From contig JBGCFY010000099.1 of the NCBI GenBank assembly GCA_045110315.1, forward strand, positions 23,773 to 87,772: DNA of 64,000 bases, in the 5' to 3' direction. Position numbers and translations under genes: made by a program. Below the pieces are notes generated by a model. The model was given only the letters and a program-made list of their open reading frames with translations. It was not told where the DNA came from and searched no databases. Source of the stretch: CALFBG01 sp045110315. GTDB lineage: Bacteria > Bacteroidota > Bacteroidia > Chitinophagales > Saprospiraceae. Positions 16,504 through 25,114 of the stretch are shown here, in pieces; position 1 is the stretch's first letter; the number at the start of each line of letters is the position of its first letter.

Positions 16504-17853
16504 ATGATGGAGAATAATGCAACACTTAGTATAGGAGAAAAAGCCATTAACCTCAAAAAAGAAGTCAAAAAGATTGCTGTCATTGGCTTAGGTTACGTCG
16601 GTCTTCCCCTAGCCGTAGAATTTGCGAAACAGTATCCGACGGTTGGCTTTGATATCAACGCCGAAAGGGTTTCGGAGTTATCCAATGCTTTCGATAAAAC
16701 ACTCGAAGTAGAAAATGACTTACTCAAAAAAGTAATTTCTAAAGATTCTCCGGAAGGGAAAAGTGGTTTGTACGTTACAACTAACGTTGTAGGAATTGAA
16801 GATTGTAATGTCTACATCGTTACGGTACCTACCCCTACGGATAAGTATAATCGCCCGATCTTGGTGCCTTTACAAAAGTCAAGTGAATCGGTAGGGAAAG
16901 TCTTGAAGAAAGGAGATTACGTGATTTATGAATCAACCGTTTATCCCGGATTGACGGAAGAAGAGTGTATTCCAATTTTAGAAAAAATGTCAGGTCTTAG
17001 CTTTAATGAAGACTTCTACGTAGGATATAGCCCAGAACGAATCAACCCTGGAGATAAAGAACATACCGTTGCCAAAATTTTGAAAGTTACTTCTGGTTCT
17101 ACACCAGCAGCAGCAGAGTTTATTGACCAATTATATAAAAGTGTCATTACTGCAGGAACCTTCAAAGCAAGCTCAATCAAAGTAGCCGAAGCGGCCAAAG
17201 TAATTGAAAATAGTCAACGAGATATCAATATTGCCTTCGTCAACGAACTCGCCAAAATTTTTAACCTCATGGGAATTGATACGCATGAAGTTTTAGCGGC
17301 GGCAGGTACCAAGTGGAATTTTCTTAACTTCCGTCCCGGATTAGTCGGCGGTCACTGTATCGGTGTCGATCCTTATTACTTAGCGCAAAAAGCACAAGAA
17401 GTTGGTTATCACCCAGAGATTATTTTATCCGGCAGACGCTTGAATGATTCTATGGGAAACTACGTCGCCGGAGAAGTAATTAAGTTAATGATTAAAAAAG
17501 GAATTTCGGTAAAGCAAGCCAACGTCTTGATGCTTGGTATTACTTTTAAAGAAAATTGTCCTGACATTAGAAATACACGGGCAATTGATATTTACCGAGA
17601 ATTGGTTACTTATAGTGTTAATATTGATGTATACGATCCTTGGGCAAGTAGCGAAGAGGTACAACACGAATTCGATATTCCAATTCTTACCAAAACGGAA
17701 GAAATTAAATTGGGGCACTACGACGCAATTATCCTAGCGGTCTCGCACGCAGAATTTATGGCAATGGATTTAACAACATTCAAAAAAGATTCAGCGATTA
17801 TTTACGATGTAAAAGGAGTACTTGATACTTCTATTGTTGACCAAAGATTATAA
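16504..17853 (+). CDS. UDP-N-acetylhexosamine 6-dehydrogenase (WbpO/TviB-like)
   Basis: Nucleotide-sugar dehydrogenase that oxidises C6 of a UDP-HexNAc to a uronic acid with 2 NAD+. The Rossmann start is IAVIGLGYVGLPLAVEF. The catalytic cysteine lies in RPGLVGGHCIGVDPYYLA, and a C-terminal UDP-binding domain carries LGITFKENCPDIRNTR. The sequence (FDINAERVSEL, TLEVENDLL) resembles the TviB/WbpO branch acting on UDP-GlcNAc or UDP-GalNAc. The next gene encodes a WbpP/TviC-like 4-epimerase, the standard pair for UDP-GalNAc uronic acid. The first ATG is used; ATG two codons later is also possible. Confidence 0.9.
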   Translation: MMENNATLSIGEKAINLKKEVKKIAVIGLGYVGLPLAVEFAKQYPTVGFDINAERVSELSNAFDKTLEVENDLLKKVISKDSPEGKSGLYVTTNVVGIEDCNVYIVTVPTPTDKYNRPILVPLQKSSESVGKVLKKGDYVIYESTVYPGLTEEECIPILEKMSGLSFNEDFYVGYSPERINPGDKEHTVAKILKVTSGSTPAAAEFIDQLYKSVITAGTFKASSIKVAEAAKVIENSQRDINIAFVNELAKIFNLMGIDTHEVLAAAGTKWNFLNFRPGLVGGHCIGVDPYYLAQKAQEVGYHPEIILSGRRLNDSMGNYVAGEVIKLMIKKGISVKQANVLMLGITFKENCPDIRNTRAIDIYRELVTYSVNIDVYDPWASSEEVQHEFDIPILTKTEEIKLGHYDAIILAVSHAEFMAMDLTTFKKDSAIIYDVKGVLDTSIVDQRL

Positions 17854-17857
17854 TACT

Positions 17858-18832
17858 ATGCGAATTTTAGTTACGGGTGGAGCGGGATTTATTGGTTCCA
17901 ATTTAGTAGAGGCACTACTCCAAGATGATCGAGTGAGTTTCGTACGCGTGTTGGACGATTTAAGCACCGGTCACCTGAAAAACCTGGAAGATTTTAAGGA
18001 GCGAGAGGATTTTGAATTCTTTCACGGAGATATTCGCGATTTCTCGCAATGTCTCGCAGCTTGTAGTGATATTGATGCGATTGCACATCAGGCCGCTTTG
18101 GGTTCCGTACCTCGGTCGATCAAAGATCCTTTGTTATCTAATGCGGTGAATACTGATGGTACCTTGAATATTTTCTACGCAGCGGTCAAACAAAAAATTA
18201 AACGGGTCGTTTTTGCAGCGTCCTCTTCTACCTACGGTGATAGTCCTACCTTACCCAAAGTAGAAGATCAGATTGGTAAGCCACTTTCTCCTTACGCCGT
18301 AACGAAATTAGTGAACGAAATCTACGCCGACGTTTTTTCTAAAACCTACGACTTTGAATTTATTGGTCTCCGATATTTTAATGTCTTCGGTCCTAAGCAA
18401 GATCCAAATGGTGCCTACGCAGCAGTGATTCCTTTGTTTTTTAAAGCAGCAATCGAAAAAACAGCACCAACAATTCACGGAGATGGAGAACAAAGTCGAG
18501 ATTTTACTTTCGTAGCCAATGCGGTGCAAGCAAATATTCGCGCCCTCTTTACCGATAATGAAGATGCCGTTAATCAAGTGTATAATATTGCCGTCGGGGA
18601 AAGAATTACGATTAACGAATTGTATCGTTTGATTCAGGAAATTGCTAGTTCTGATGTTCCTGCCAATCATACGGCTAGTCGAATCGGTGATGTTAAACAT
18701 AGCTTAGCCAATATCTCTAAGGCAAAATCATTGATGGGCTACGATCCACTTTTTAAAGTAAAAAAGGCATTGGAAATTTCTTACCAATGGTATGAAGCTC
18801 AAATGCAAAAAGATAAATTACAGGTCAAATAA
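17858..18832 (+). CDS. UDP-N-acetylglucosamine 4-epimerase (WbpP/TviC-like)
   Basis: Extended short-chain dehydrogenase. It has the NAD-binding motif GGAGFIGSNL near the N-terminus, a serine in FAASSSTYGD, and YAVTK as the catalytic YxxxK. The segment QAALGSVPRSIKDP is typical of the WbpP/TviC group, which epimerises UDP-GlcNAc to UDP-GalNAc or the uronic acids. I start it at the ATG of MRILVTGG, four bases after the previous stop; the upstream TTG would overlap the dehydrogenase gene and add a non-conserved leader. Confidence 0.88.
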   Translation: MRILVTGGAGFIGSNLVEALLQDDRVSFVRVLDDLSTGHLKNLEDFKEREDFEFFHGDIRDFSQCLAACSDIDAIAHQAALGSVPRSIKDPLLSNAVNTDGTLNIFYAAVKQKIKRVVFAASSSTYGDSPTLPKVEDQIGKPLSPYAVTKLVNEIYADVFSKTYDFEFIGLRYFNVFGPKQDPNGAYAAVIPLFFKAAIEKTAPTIHGDGEQSRDFTFVANAVQANIRALFTDNEDAVNQVYNIAVGERITINELYRLIQEIASSDVPANHTASRIGDVKHSLANISKAKSLMGYDPLFKVKKALEISYQWYEAQMQKDKLQVK

Positions 18833-19137
18833 ACAGAAGTTGAGCGCATTGGAAAATAACTATTACTAGCTAAGCTATTCCCAATGATATTTATATGTTT
18901 ATATAATGGCATTTAGATATATTATACAATATTCGCTCCAGACAAATCCAAATCAGCTCGCGCAGTCGTAAACATTAACGAATACCCTTACGATTTACGC
19001 CATGCCGAATTACTATAAAATAAGAGATCAAGAGGAAGACTCAATCGCTTGCTTCGAAAAAATCATCTCGAACCCAAGCTAAGCGACACTACCCCTGAGT
19101 TTGCTTCTTCTCATTTCATGAATTTTAAAATTATTGT
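18833..19137 (+). other. 305-bp gap, no gene seen
   Basis: No ORF with protein-like features beyond a 26-codon frame. An imperfect inverted repeat (GCATTGG at 18846 with CCCAATG near 18890, inner AATA/TATT words) could form a long weak hairpin after the epimerase gene. No promoter box of the TAnnTTTG type with good spacing was found. Confidence 0.3.
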
Positions 19138-20190
19138 ATGAATCCTTGGTCAGACAAACGAGTTTTAATTACAGGAGTTTGCGGTACAGTTGGTTCCGAG
19201 TTATTAAAACAATTGGTGGAGTTAGGTGCTAAATCTATCATCGGTATTGATAGCAATGAAAGCGAACTTTTCTTTGCTACCCAGCCTTATCGAAATAACG
19301 ATAACGTCAATTTTTACCTCTGTGATATTACCAACAAATCAGAATTACGACGTTTATTCAAAGGTATTGATATTGTTTTACACGCTGCGGCGCGGAAGCA
19401 TGTTATCCTTTGCGAAAAATCTCCTTCCGAAGCCGTACGAACCAATATTATTGGTACGCAAACCATTATTGACGTAGCTTTAGAATCCGACGTAGAAAGA
19501 GTTATTTTCACTTCTTCCGACAAAGCCGTTAATCCTACTAATGTAATGGGAACGTCTAAGTTGATGGGAGAGCGTTTAATGACTGCTGCCAATGCTTCTA
19601 AAAAAGGGAAATTCCCAATCTTCGCATCTACGCGTTTTGGAAATGTACTAGGCTCAAATGGCTCAGTGATTCCTTTATTTAAAAAACAAATTCAACAGGG
19701 AGATACTGTCACGCTAACGGATGAAGGCATGAGTCGCTTTGTAATGACGATCTCCGAATCAGCCAAACTGGTTTTACGATCTGTTTTCCTCGCACACGGA
19801 GGAGAAGTTTTCGTTACCAAAATGCCTATTATCCAGATTAAAGACTTGGCTAACGCCATGATTGATATCATCAAGGAGAAAGAAAAAATCTACCGGGATA
19901 TTACTATCAAAATCATTGGTGCAAAAGCGGGAGAAAAACTTTACGAAGAATTAATCAACGAAGAGGAAATACGCAGAACCGTTGAAATCGAAGATTTCTT
20001 CGCCGTCTTGCCCGCCTTCAAATCAGTCTACAAAAATATCGAATATACCTTCAACGGAGTGGAACAAAAACCAGTCAGCAAAATTTATCGCTCTGATTTG
20101 GAACCTTCCATGAACTTGGACGAACTAAAAACCTATTTAATTAATAATAAGCTAATTTACGATTATGAAAATCATCATATTGGGGGGTGA
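19138..20190 (+). CDS. UDP-HexNAc 4,6-dehydratase/epimerase (CapD/FlaA1-like SDR)
   Basis: A 350-aa soluble member of the Polysacc_synt_2 family. The N-terminal cofactor motif is ITGVCGTVGSEL. The active-site block is SSDKAVNPTNVMGTSK, with Met replacing the usual Tyr as in FlaA1/WbpM/PseB-type inverting or retaining 4,6-dehydratases. ASTRFGNVLGSNGSVIPLF is a family hallmark. It lacks the membrane domain of WbpM. It should make a 4-keto-6-deoxy intermediate from UDP-GlcNAc; the exact stereochemistry cannot be told. Its end overlaps the SQD1-like gene by 26 bp. Confidence 0.85.
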   Translation: MNPWSDKRVLITGVCGTVGSELLKQLVELGAKSIIGIDSNESELFFATQPYRNNDNVNFYLCDITNKSELRRLFKGIDIVLHAAARKHVILCEKSPSEAVRTNIIGTQTIIDVALESDVERVIFTSSDKAVNPTNVMGTSKLMGERLMTAANASKKGKFPIFASTRFGNVLGSNGSVIPLFKKQIQQGDTVTLTDEGMSRFVMTISESAKLVLRSVFLAHGGEVFVTKMPIIQIKDLANAMIDIIKEKEKIYRDITIKIIGAKAGEKLYEELINEEEIRRTVEIEDFFAVLPAFKSVYKNIEYTFNGVEQKPVSKIYRSDLEPSMNLDELKTYLINNKLIYDYENHHIGG

Positions 20191-21316
20191 TGGCTACCTA
20201 GGTTGGCCAACTTCCATGGACTTGGCAGCCAAAGGCCACGAAGTCTTAACCATTGACAATTACTCTCGACGAACCATCGCCATGCAGTCTTCTTCGGAAG
20301 GTTTAATTCAAAATCCTAACCTCGAAGATCGAGCAAGAATTTTTGAATCTTTGACGGGCAAAAAAATTCACGTGGCGATCGGCGATTTGAAAAATTTTGG
20401 TTTCCTCGAAGGACACATCAAATCTTTTCAACCCGACGCAGTAGTACACTACGCAGAACAACCTTCTGCACCGTACTCTTTGAAAGGCTACGAAGAAGCA
20501 CATTATACGCTTAAAAACAATCTCGAAGTAACCCATAATTTGATTTGGGCAATTTTGAAAAATAAGCCAGAATGCCACATCGTAAAATTAGGAACGATGG
20601 GCGAATATGGTACGCCTAACATCGACATCGAAGAAGGATGGTTGGATATCGAGCACAAAGGCAGAAAGGATAAATTCTTATTCCCACGTGCAGCAGGTAG
20701 TTTGTATCATACGACTAAGGTCTTGGATACGGATTTACTTTGGTTCTACGTGCGTACCTTTGACTTACGCGTAACGGATTTGATGCAAGGGCCTGTTTAC
20801 GGGCTTTCTACTAAAGAATCCGATTTGGATGATCGCTTATTACCTAACTTCCATTACGATGATATCTTCGGAACTGTCGTGAATAGATTTTTGGTACAAG
20901 CAGTAGCGGGTGTGCCCTTAACGGTATATGGTAAAGGCGGACAAATTAGAGGTTATCTCAATTTGAAAGATACTTTGCAATGTATTGACTTAGCATTACA
21001 CAATCCAGCGGACAAGCGAGAATTGAAAATTTATAACCAATTAACGGAAACTTTTACCGTCAACGAATTGGCCGAAAATATTCAAAAAGCAGGAAAAACT
21101 TTAGGGATCGACGTCGCAATCAAATCTATTGAAAATCCACGTAGAGAAGCTGAAGAACATTATTATAATCCTAAGCATACTGGTCTAATTGATCTCGGTT
21201 TAGAACCGAACTATATGACAACGGAAGTCTTAGCGAATATGATGAAGTTTGTAATGAATTATAAAGATAATATCGACGAAACTAAGATCTTTCCTCGGGT
21301 AAAATGGAGTAAATAA
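20165..21316 (+). CDS. sqdB: UDP-sulfoquinovose synthase (SQD1/SqdB-like)
   Basis: A 383-aa extended SDR that converts UDP-glucose plus sulfite to UDP-sulfoquinovose in its characterised relatives (plant SQD1, archaeal Agl3). Visible hallmarks are GGDGYLGWPTS at the NAD site, LGTMGEYGTPNIDIEEGW, LTVYGKGGQIRGYLNLKDT and PRREAEEHYYNPKHT. All match SQD1 almost word for word from memory. The catalytic residues known in SQD1 (Thr145, Tyr182, Lys186) are present as Thr144, Tyr181 and Lys185. The best-known role is in photosynthetic sulfolipid, yet here the gene lies inside a capsule/exopolysaccharide operon and overlaps its neighbours on both sides (26 bp and 1 bp). I infer that a sulfoquinovose-type sugar enters the polymer. 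The sulfite source is not in the window. Confidence 0.9.
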   Translation: MKIIILGGDGYLGWPTSMDLAAKGHEVLTIDNYSRRTIAMQSSSEGLIQNPNLEDRARIFESLTGKKIHVAIGDLKNFGFLEGHIKSFQPDAVVHYAEQPSAPYSLKGYEEAHYTLKNNLEVTHNLIWAILKNKPECHIVKLGTMGEYGTPNIDIEEGWLDIEHKGRKDKFLFPRAAGSLYHTTKVLDTDLLWFYVRTFDLRVTDLMQGPVYGLSTKESDLDDRLLPNFHYDDIFGTVVNRFLVQAVAGVPLTVYGKGGQIRGYLNLKDTLQCIDLALHNPADKRELKIYNQLTETFTVNELAENIQKAGKTLGIDVAIKSIENPRREAEEHYYNPKHTGLIDLGLEPNYMTTEVLANMMKFVMNYKDNIDETKIFPRVKWSK

Positions 21317-22305
21317 TGAATTGGTTAATAACAGGTGGCTGTGGCTTTATTGGTCGAAACTTGATCAAGGAGCTGCTGCACCAACACACAGGGATTACCA
21401 TTAGAGTAGTCGATAATTTTTCCGTAGGGAAACCTTCGGATCTGGAATATGCCACGGATGATTTTGAAGTTGTACCCAACGCAGCAGCCTTGAATTGGGA
21501 ACACCCCTTGCAAATCATCGAAGGAGATATTATGAATGCGGACTTAGCAGTTGAAATAACGGAAGGTGCCGACGTCATTATTCACCTAGCAGCCAACACC
21601 GGCGTTGGTCCATCGGTAGAACATCCTCGAATGGACTGCACAACCAATGTAATTGGTACGTTCAATTATTTGGAGGCTTGTCGCAAAAATGGGATTAAGC
21701 GCTTTGTTTTTGCTTCTAGTGGAGCACCGATCGGGGAGTGTATTCCGCCGATTCACGAAGAGTTAGCTTGCCATCCCGTTTCTCCTTACGGCGCGAGTAA
21801 ATTAGCTGGAGAAGCTTACTGCTCCGCGTACTACCAGACGTTTAAAGTCGAGACGGTAGCTTTACGCTTTGGTAATATCTACGGTCCAGGGTCTACGCAC
21901 AAAAGTAGTGTCGTTGCTAAATTTATTCGCCAAGCGATGCAGGGAGAAACTTTGGAAATCTATGGCGATGGAACGCAAACGCGAGACTTCATTTTTACGA
22001 AAGACCTTACGAATGCGATCTGGCTCGGCGCTACGAAAGCAGGTATTGGTGGAGAAATTTTCCAAATTGCAACCAATAAGGAAACCACTGTACTTGAAGT
22101 CACCGAAGCACTGGTTGATGCCATGAAAGCTTGTGGTATTGACGGCGTTGAAATCAAACACGGTCCCAAGCGACTAGGAGATGTAATGCGTAATTTTTCG
22201 GATACGCGCAAAGCAAAAAAAGTTCTAGGTTGGAATTGTGAATACGAATTGAAAGAAGGCTTGAAGCAAACTATTCAGTGGTTTGTAGAGCCATCTAAAG
22301 TTTAA
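21316..22305 (+). CDS. NAD-dependent nucleotide-sugar epimerase/dehydratase (extended SDR)
   Basis: A 329-aa SDR with GGCGFIGRNL at the cofactor site and YGASK as YxxxK. The serine position reads FASSGAPIGE instead of the common SSxxVYG. The start overlaps the SQD1-like stop by one base (TAATG), indicating tight coupling. The general fold fits UDP-glucose/GlcNAc 4-epimerases, but the unusual active-site loop prevents a firm substrate. It may act on the same sugar branch as its neighbour; that is inference. Confidence 0.75.
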   Translation: MNWLITGGCGFIGRNLIKELLHQHTGITIRVVDNFSVGKPSDLEYATDDFEVVPNAAALNWEHPLQIIEGDIMNADLAVEITEGADVIIHLAANTGVGPSVEHPRMDCTTNVIGTFNYLEACRKNGIKRFVFASSGAPIGECIPPIHEELACHPVSPYGASKLAGEAYCSAYYQTFKVETVALRFGNIYGPGSTHKSSVVAKFIRQAMQGETLEIYGDGTQTRDFIFTKDLTNAIWLGATKAGIGGEIFQIATNKETTVLEVTEALVDAMKACGIDGVEIKHGPKRLGDVMRNFSDTRKAKKVLGWNCEYELKEGLKQTIQWFVEPSKV

Positions 22306-22344
22306 ACTACAGGCGCTAATTAGCCAGCTACTTTATCAACAGGC

Positions 22345-22893
22345 ATGAAAAAAATAGTTTCTACCATAAAGCGGAAGTGGATCGAACTTTACTACATTCG
22401 GATAAAAAAAGATTGGGTTGCCTATGCACGAACACTTGGCGTTAAAGTAGGCAATAACAGTAGAATCCTTACCACACAATTTGGTTCAGAACCTTTTCTC
22501 ATTGAAATTGGAGACCGAGTAACCGTTACAAATGGCGTTCGATTACTGACGCACGATGGTGCCACTTGGCTCATCCGCGACGAAAAAGGAAGAAGACACT
22601 TACATAAGAAAGTCATTATAGGTAATGATGTTTTTATTGGTGTTGATTCCATCTTGATGCCAGGTGTAAATATTGGAAATCGGGTCATCGTTGCGGCAGG
22701 ATCTGTCGTGACTAAATCGATTCCAGATGGTGTGATTGTTGGTGGTAATCCTGCTAAAATTATTGGACAATACAAAGCTTACGAAGCGCGTGCGCTGGAA
22801 CAATACGTTAGCCAAGAAGAGCTTGACTTTAAAGTACCTTTTGAAGAACGAGTGCTTAAGATTTTAGATCATGAGCGTAAACCTTCCTTGTAG
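22345..22893 (+). CDS. Hexapeptide-repeat acyltransferase (left-handed beta-helix)
   Basis: A 182-aa O- or N-acyltransferase of the LbetaH/WbbJ type. Hexad repeats run through HKKVIIGNDVFIGVDSI, LMPGVNIGNRVIVAAGS and VVTKSIPDGVIVGGNPAK, the usual acetyl-CoA-binding coil and lid. An N-terminal basic helix (KKIVSTIKRKWIELYYIRIKK) may lie on the membrane. It probably O-acetylates a sugar of the repeat unit. It stands alone between two gaps of 40-70 bp within the operon. Confidence 0.82.
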   Translation: MKKIVSTIKRKWIELYYIRIKKDWVAYARTLGVKVGNNSRILTTQFGSEPFLIEIGDRVTVTNGVRLLTHDGATWLIRDEKGRRHLHKKVIIGNDVFIGVDSILMPGVNIGNRVIVAAGSVVTKSIPDGVIVGGNPAKIIGQYKAYEARALEQYVSQEELDFKVPFEERVLKILDHERKPSL

Positions 22894-22960
22894 TAAGTAG
22901 AAGCACAGCTTAGCTGTAGTTTCATTTTTTTATTTAAAATACCTTCATAATTAATTCCTA

Positions 22961-23737
22961 ATGCAAATACTTTTTTTAAGAATATACTTTAAGATTTTAA
23001 GAACGCTCGGTCTTGGTGACAAACTTTTCTATAAAATCAAAAGTGGTCGAAATAAAGGGTTTAAATATCGAATTGGATTTGGTAATGATTACCTTTTCGG
23101 AACTTACGAGGAAGATGCCATCGAAAAAATTTCTGAGCATATTTCTCCCAATGATATCATTTATGACTTGGGGGCAAATGCAGGCTATTTCTCTTTAGCA
23201 TTTTCGCGGAAAACCAATAATAAAATTTATGCCTTTGAACCTTCCCGCCCGGTGTTTAATATTCTAAAAACACACATTAAAGAGAATAATGTGACGAATG
23301 TTATTCCTATGAATATTGCGATTACGGATCAAAAACGAGAATTGACTTTTACGGATCATGCGAGTAAAGTAGGAAATACCTACATTAGCGAATCCAAGAA
23401 CTATAATGAGCGTATTGATTCTTATACGATTGAAGGTAACAGTATTGACAATGTTTGCTTACACGAAAAATCAATTTTGCCGCCAAACGTGATTAAAATA
23501 GATGTAGAAGGTGCTGAATATGATGTATTAGTTGGCGCAAGAGCAACCATCGAAAAATATAGTCCGGTACTACTTTTAGCAACGCACGAAAGACACGTAA
23601 AAGGAATCAGAGATAAGTGTCTAGCGCTTTGCAAAGAAATGAACTACGAAGTATTGCCATTAGATGATTTGAAGAATGGCGGTGGACTAGAAGATTTCTT
23701 GTTGCTACCCAAAAAAGTAGCTCAACCAGCCCGCTAA
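22961..23737 (+). CDS. FkbM-family methyltransferase
   Basis: A 258-aa SAM-dependent methyltransferase. The SAM-binding motif is IIYDLGANAGYFSLAF, followed by KIYAFEPSRPVFNIL. IKIDVEGAEYDVLVG is the FkbM hallmark. FkbM-type enzymes O-methylate sugars and polyketides. In a capsule operon it probably adds a methyl ether to one residue of the repeat unit. Confidence 0.85.
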   Translation: MQILFLRIYFKILRTLGLGDKLFYKIKSGRNKGFKYRIGFGNDYLFGTYEEDAIEKISEHISPNDIIYDLGANAGYFSLAFSRKTNNKIYAFEPSRPVFNILKTHIKENNVTNVIPMNIAITDQKRELTFTDHASKVGNTYISESKNYNERIDSYTIEGNSIDNVCLHEKSILPPNVIKIDVEGAEYDVLVGARATIEKYSPVLLLATHERHVKGIRDKCLALCKEMNYEVLPLDDLKNGGGLEDFLLLPKKVAQPAR

Positions 23738-23799
23738 ACATTTTAAGCCAACCGATTCTACTAAACTCCTGATACCCGAGATAAACCATTGAGTTCTCA

Positions 23800-25107
23800 A
23801 TGTCGCTACCCTTCGTAAAAAAACTAATTAATTCTAAGTTAAGCACCACGCTTGTTTTACAGATGGCTGCTATTCTAGTAGGATTATTATCGCATTACTT
23901 TTTTACCCAGTGGATGGGAGAGACAAAATACGGTTACTATGCTTTTGGCTTGAGTATGTTAACGATTTTCACCTTAGTTGCTAAATTGGGTTTAGACGTT
24001 GGCGTATTGCGGTTTTTGCCAGAAGAAATTAACCAAAAAGCTTACGGTAACGTCATTGGTTATCTTGTTTTTTCGATTAGCTTAATTATCCTGACGGCCT
24101 TATTGGTTTTGCTAGGACTGAAAGTATTGCTTCAGTTTGAGGCTTTGCAAGAGAGTAATTTTTATATTATTTATACTTTCTTGCTTGCGCTACCGTTCAA
24201 AGCAATTATTGATTATAACGCTTACCTGTATCAAAACTTTAATAAGGTTAGTTATTCGATTATTCATAAGTCGATTTTTCTACCTATTTTATTTTGTGTA
24301 TTGCTGTTCTGCTTTTATCAAACAGCAGATTCCTTCGAGCGCATCGCACATCTTTATATCTTAGCAATTACGGGAGTTTGTTTTTCTTCACTTTTCTTTT
24401 TGAAGAATACCCCGATTCGCGATTTCTTTCGTGTAAAGCCGAGTTTTAAAGCCTCGGAATGGCTTAAGGTAACAATTTGGTTAGCGATCATTGATAATAT
24501 TCAGTATTGGTTATCTGATACGGATATTTTTATGTTAGGTCTTTTTTCTACACCTGAACAGATTGGAATTTATTCCATCGGGGTGAAAATTTCAGCTATT
24601 TCAACGATTGGTGTTACAGCGGTTAACTTTTTATTAGCACCAAGAATTTCTAAATTATTTTACAATAACAAGGTAGAAGAAATAGAAAAAACCTTAGAGG
24701 AATACGTTCCCTTCTTAGCCTTATATGCTGTTACGTTTGTAATAGGGGCTGTTTTTTTAGGGAAATTCATCTTATCAATTTTTGGAGCGTCTTACGTCGA
24801 AGCTTACATTCCCATGTTAATTCTAGTCGGCTCAAAAATCTTTCTTACAATTTTAGGTCCGGTGTCTTATATGCTTTCCTTAACGGGGAAAGAAAAATTT
24901 GTCTTTGCGATTAACTTTGCCGCAGTATTGGTAAACATAAGTCTAAATTTTTTCCTAATTCAAGCCTTTGGAATTATAGGTGCGGCTATAGGTACAGCGG
25001 TTGCCATCGGTGTTCGCGGAACAATTTTATCTATTGTAGTGAAGCGCCATTTAAAAATTAAACTGCTTCCTGAATTGATGCTAAAACGTTTTTTTAACTT
25101 TAAGTAA
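23800..25107 (+). CDS. Wzx-type lipid-linked oligosaccharide flippase
   Basis: A 435-aa polytopic membrane protein with about 12-14 hydrophobic helices of the MATE/polysaccharide-synthase superfamily. The N-terminal TTLVLQMAAILVGLLSHYFF and the LSDTDIFMLGLFSTPEQIGIYS segment are typical of oligosaccharide flippases. It should move the undecaprenyl-linked repeat unit across the inner membrane for Wzy polymerisation. It is the only Wzx candidate in the window. Confidence 0.88.
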   Translation: MSLPFVKKLINSKLSTTLVLQMAAILVGLLSHYFFTQWMGETKYGYYAFGLSMLTIFTLVAKLGLDVGVLRFLPEEINQKAYGNVIGYLVFSISLIILTALLVLLGLKVLLQFEALQESNFYIIYTFLLALPFKAIIDYNAYLYQNFNKVSYSIIHKSIFLPILFCVLLFCFYQTADSFERIAHLYILAITGVCFSSLFFLKNTPIRDFFRVKPSFKASEWLKVTIWLAIIDNIQYWLSDTDIFMLGLFSTPEQIGIYSIGVKISAISTIGVTAVNFLLAPRISKLFYNNKVEEIEKTLEEYVPFLALYAVTFVIGAVFLGKFILSIFGASYVEAYIPMLILVGSKIFLTILGPVSYMLSLTGKEKFVFAINFAAVLVNISLNFFLIQAFGIIGAAIGTAVAIGVRGTILSIVVKRHLKIKLLPELMLKRFFNFK

Positions 25108-25114
25108 GTTTATC

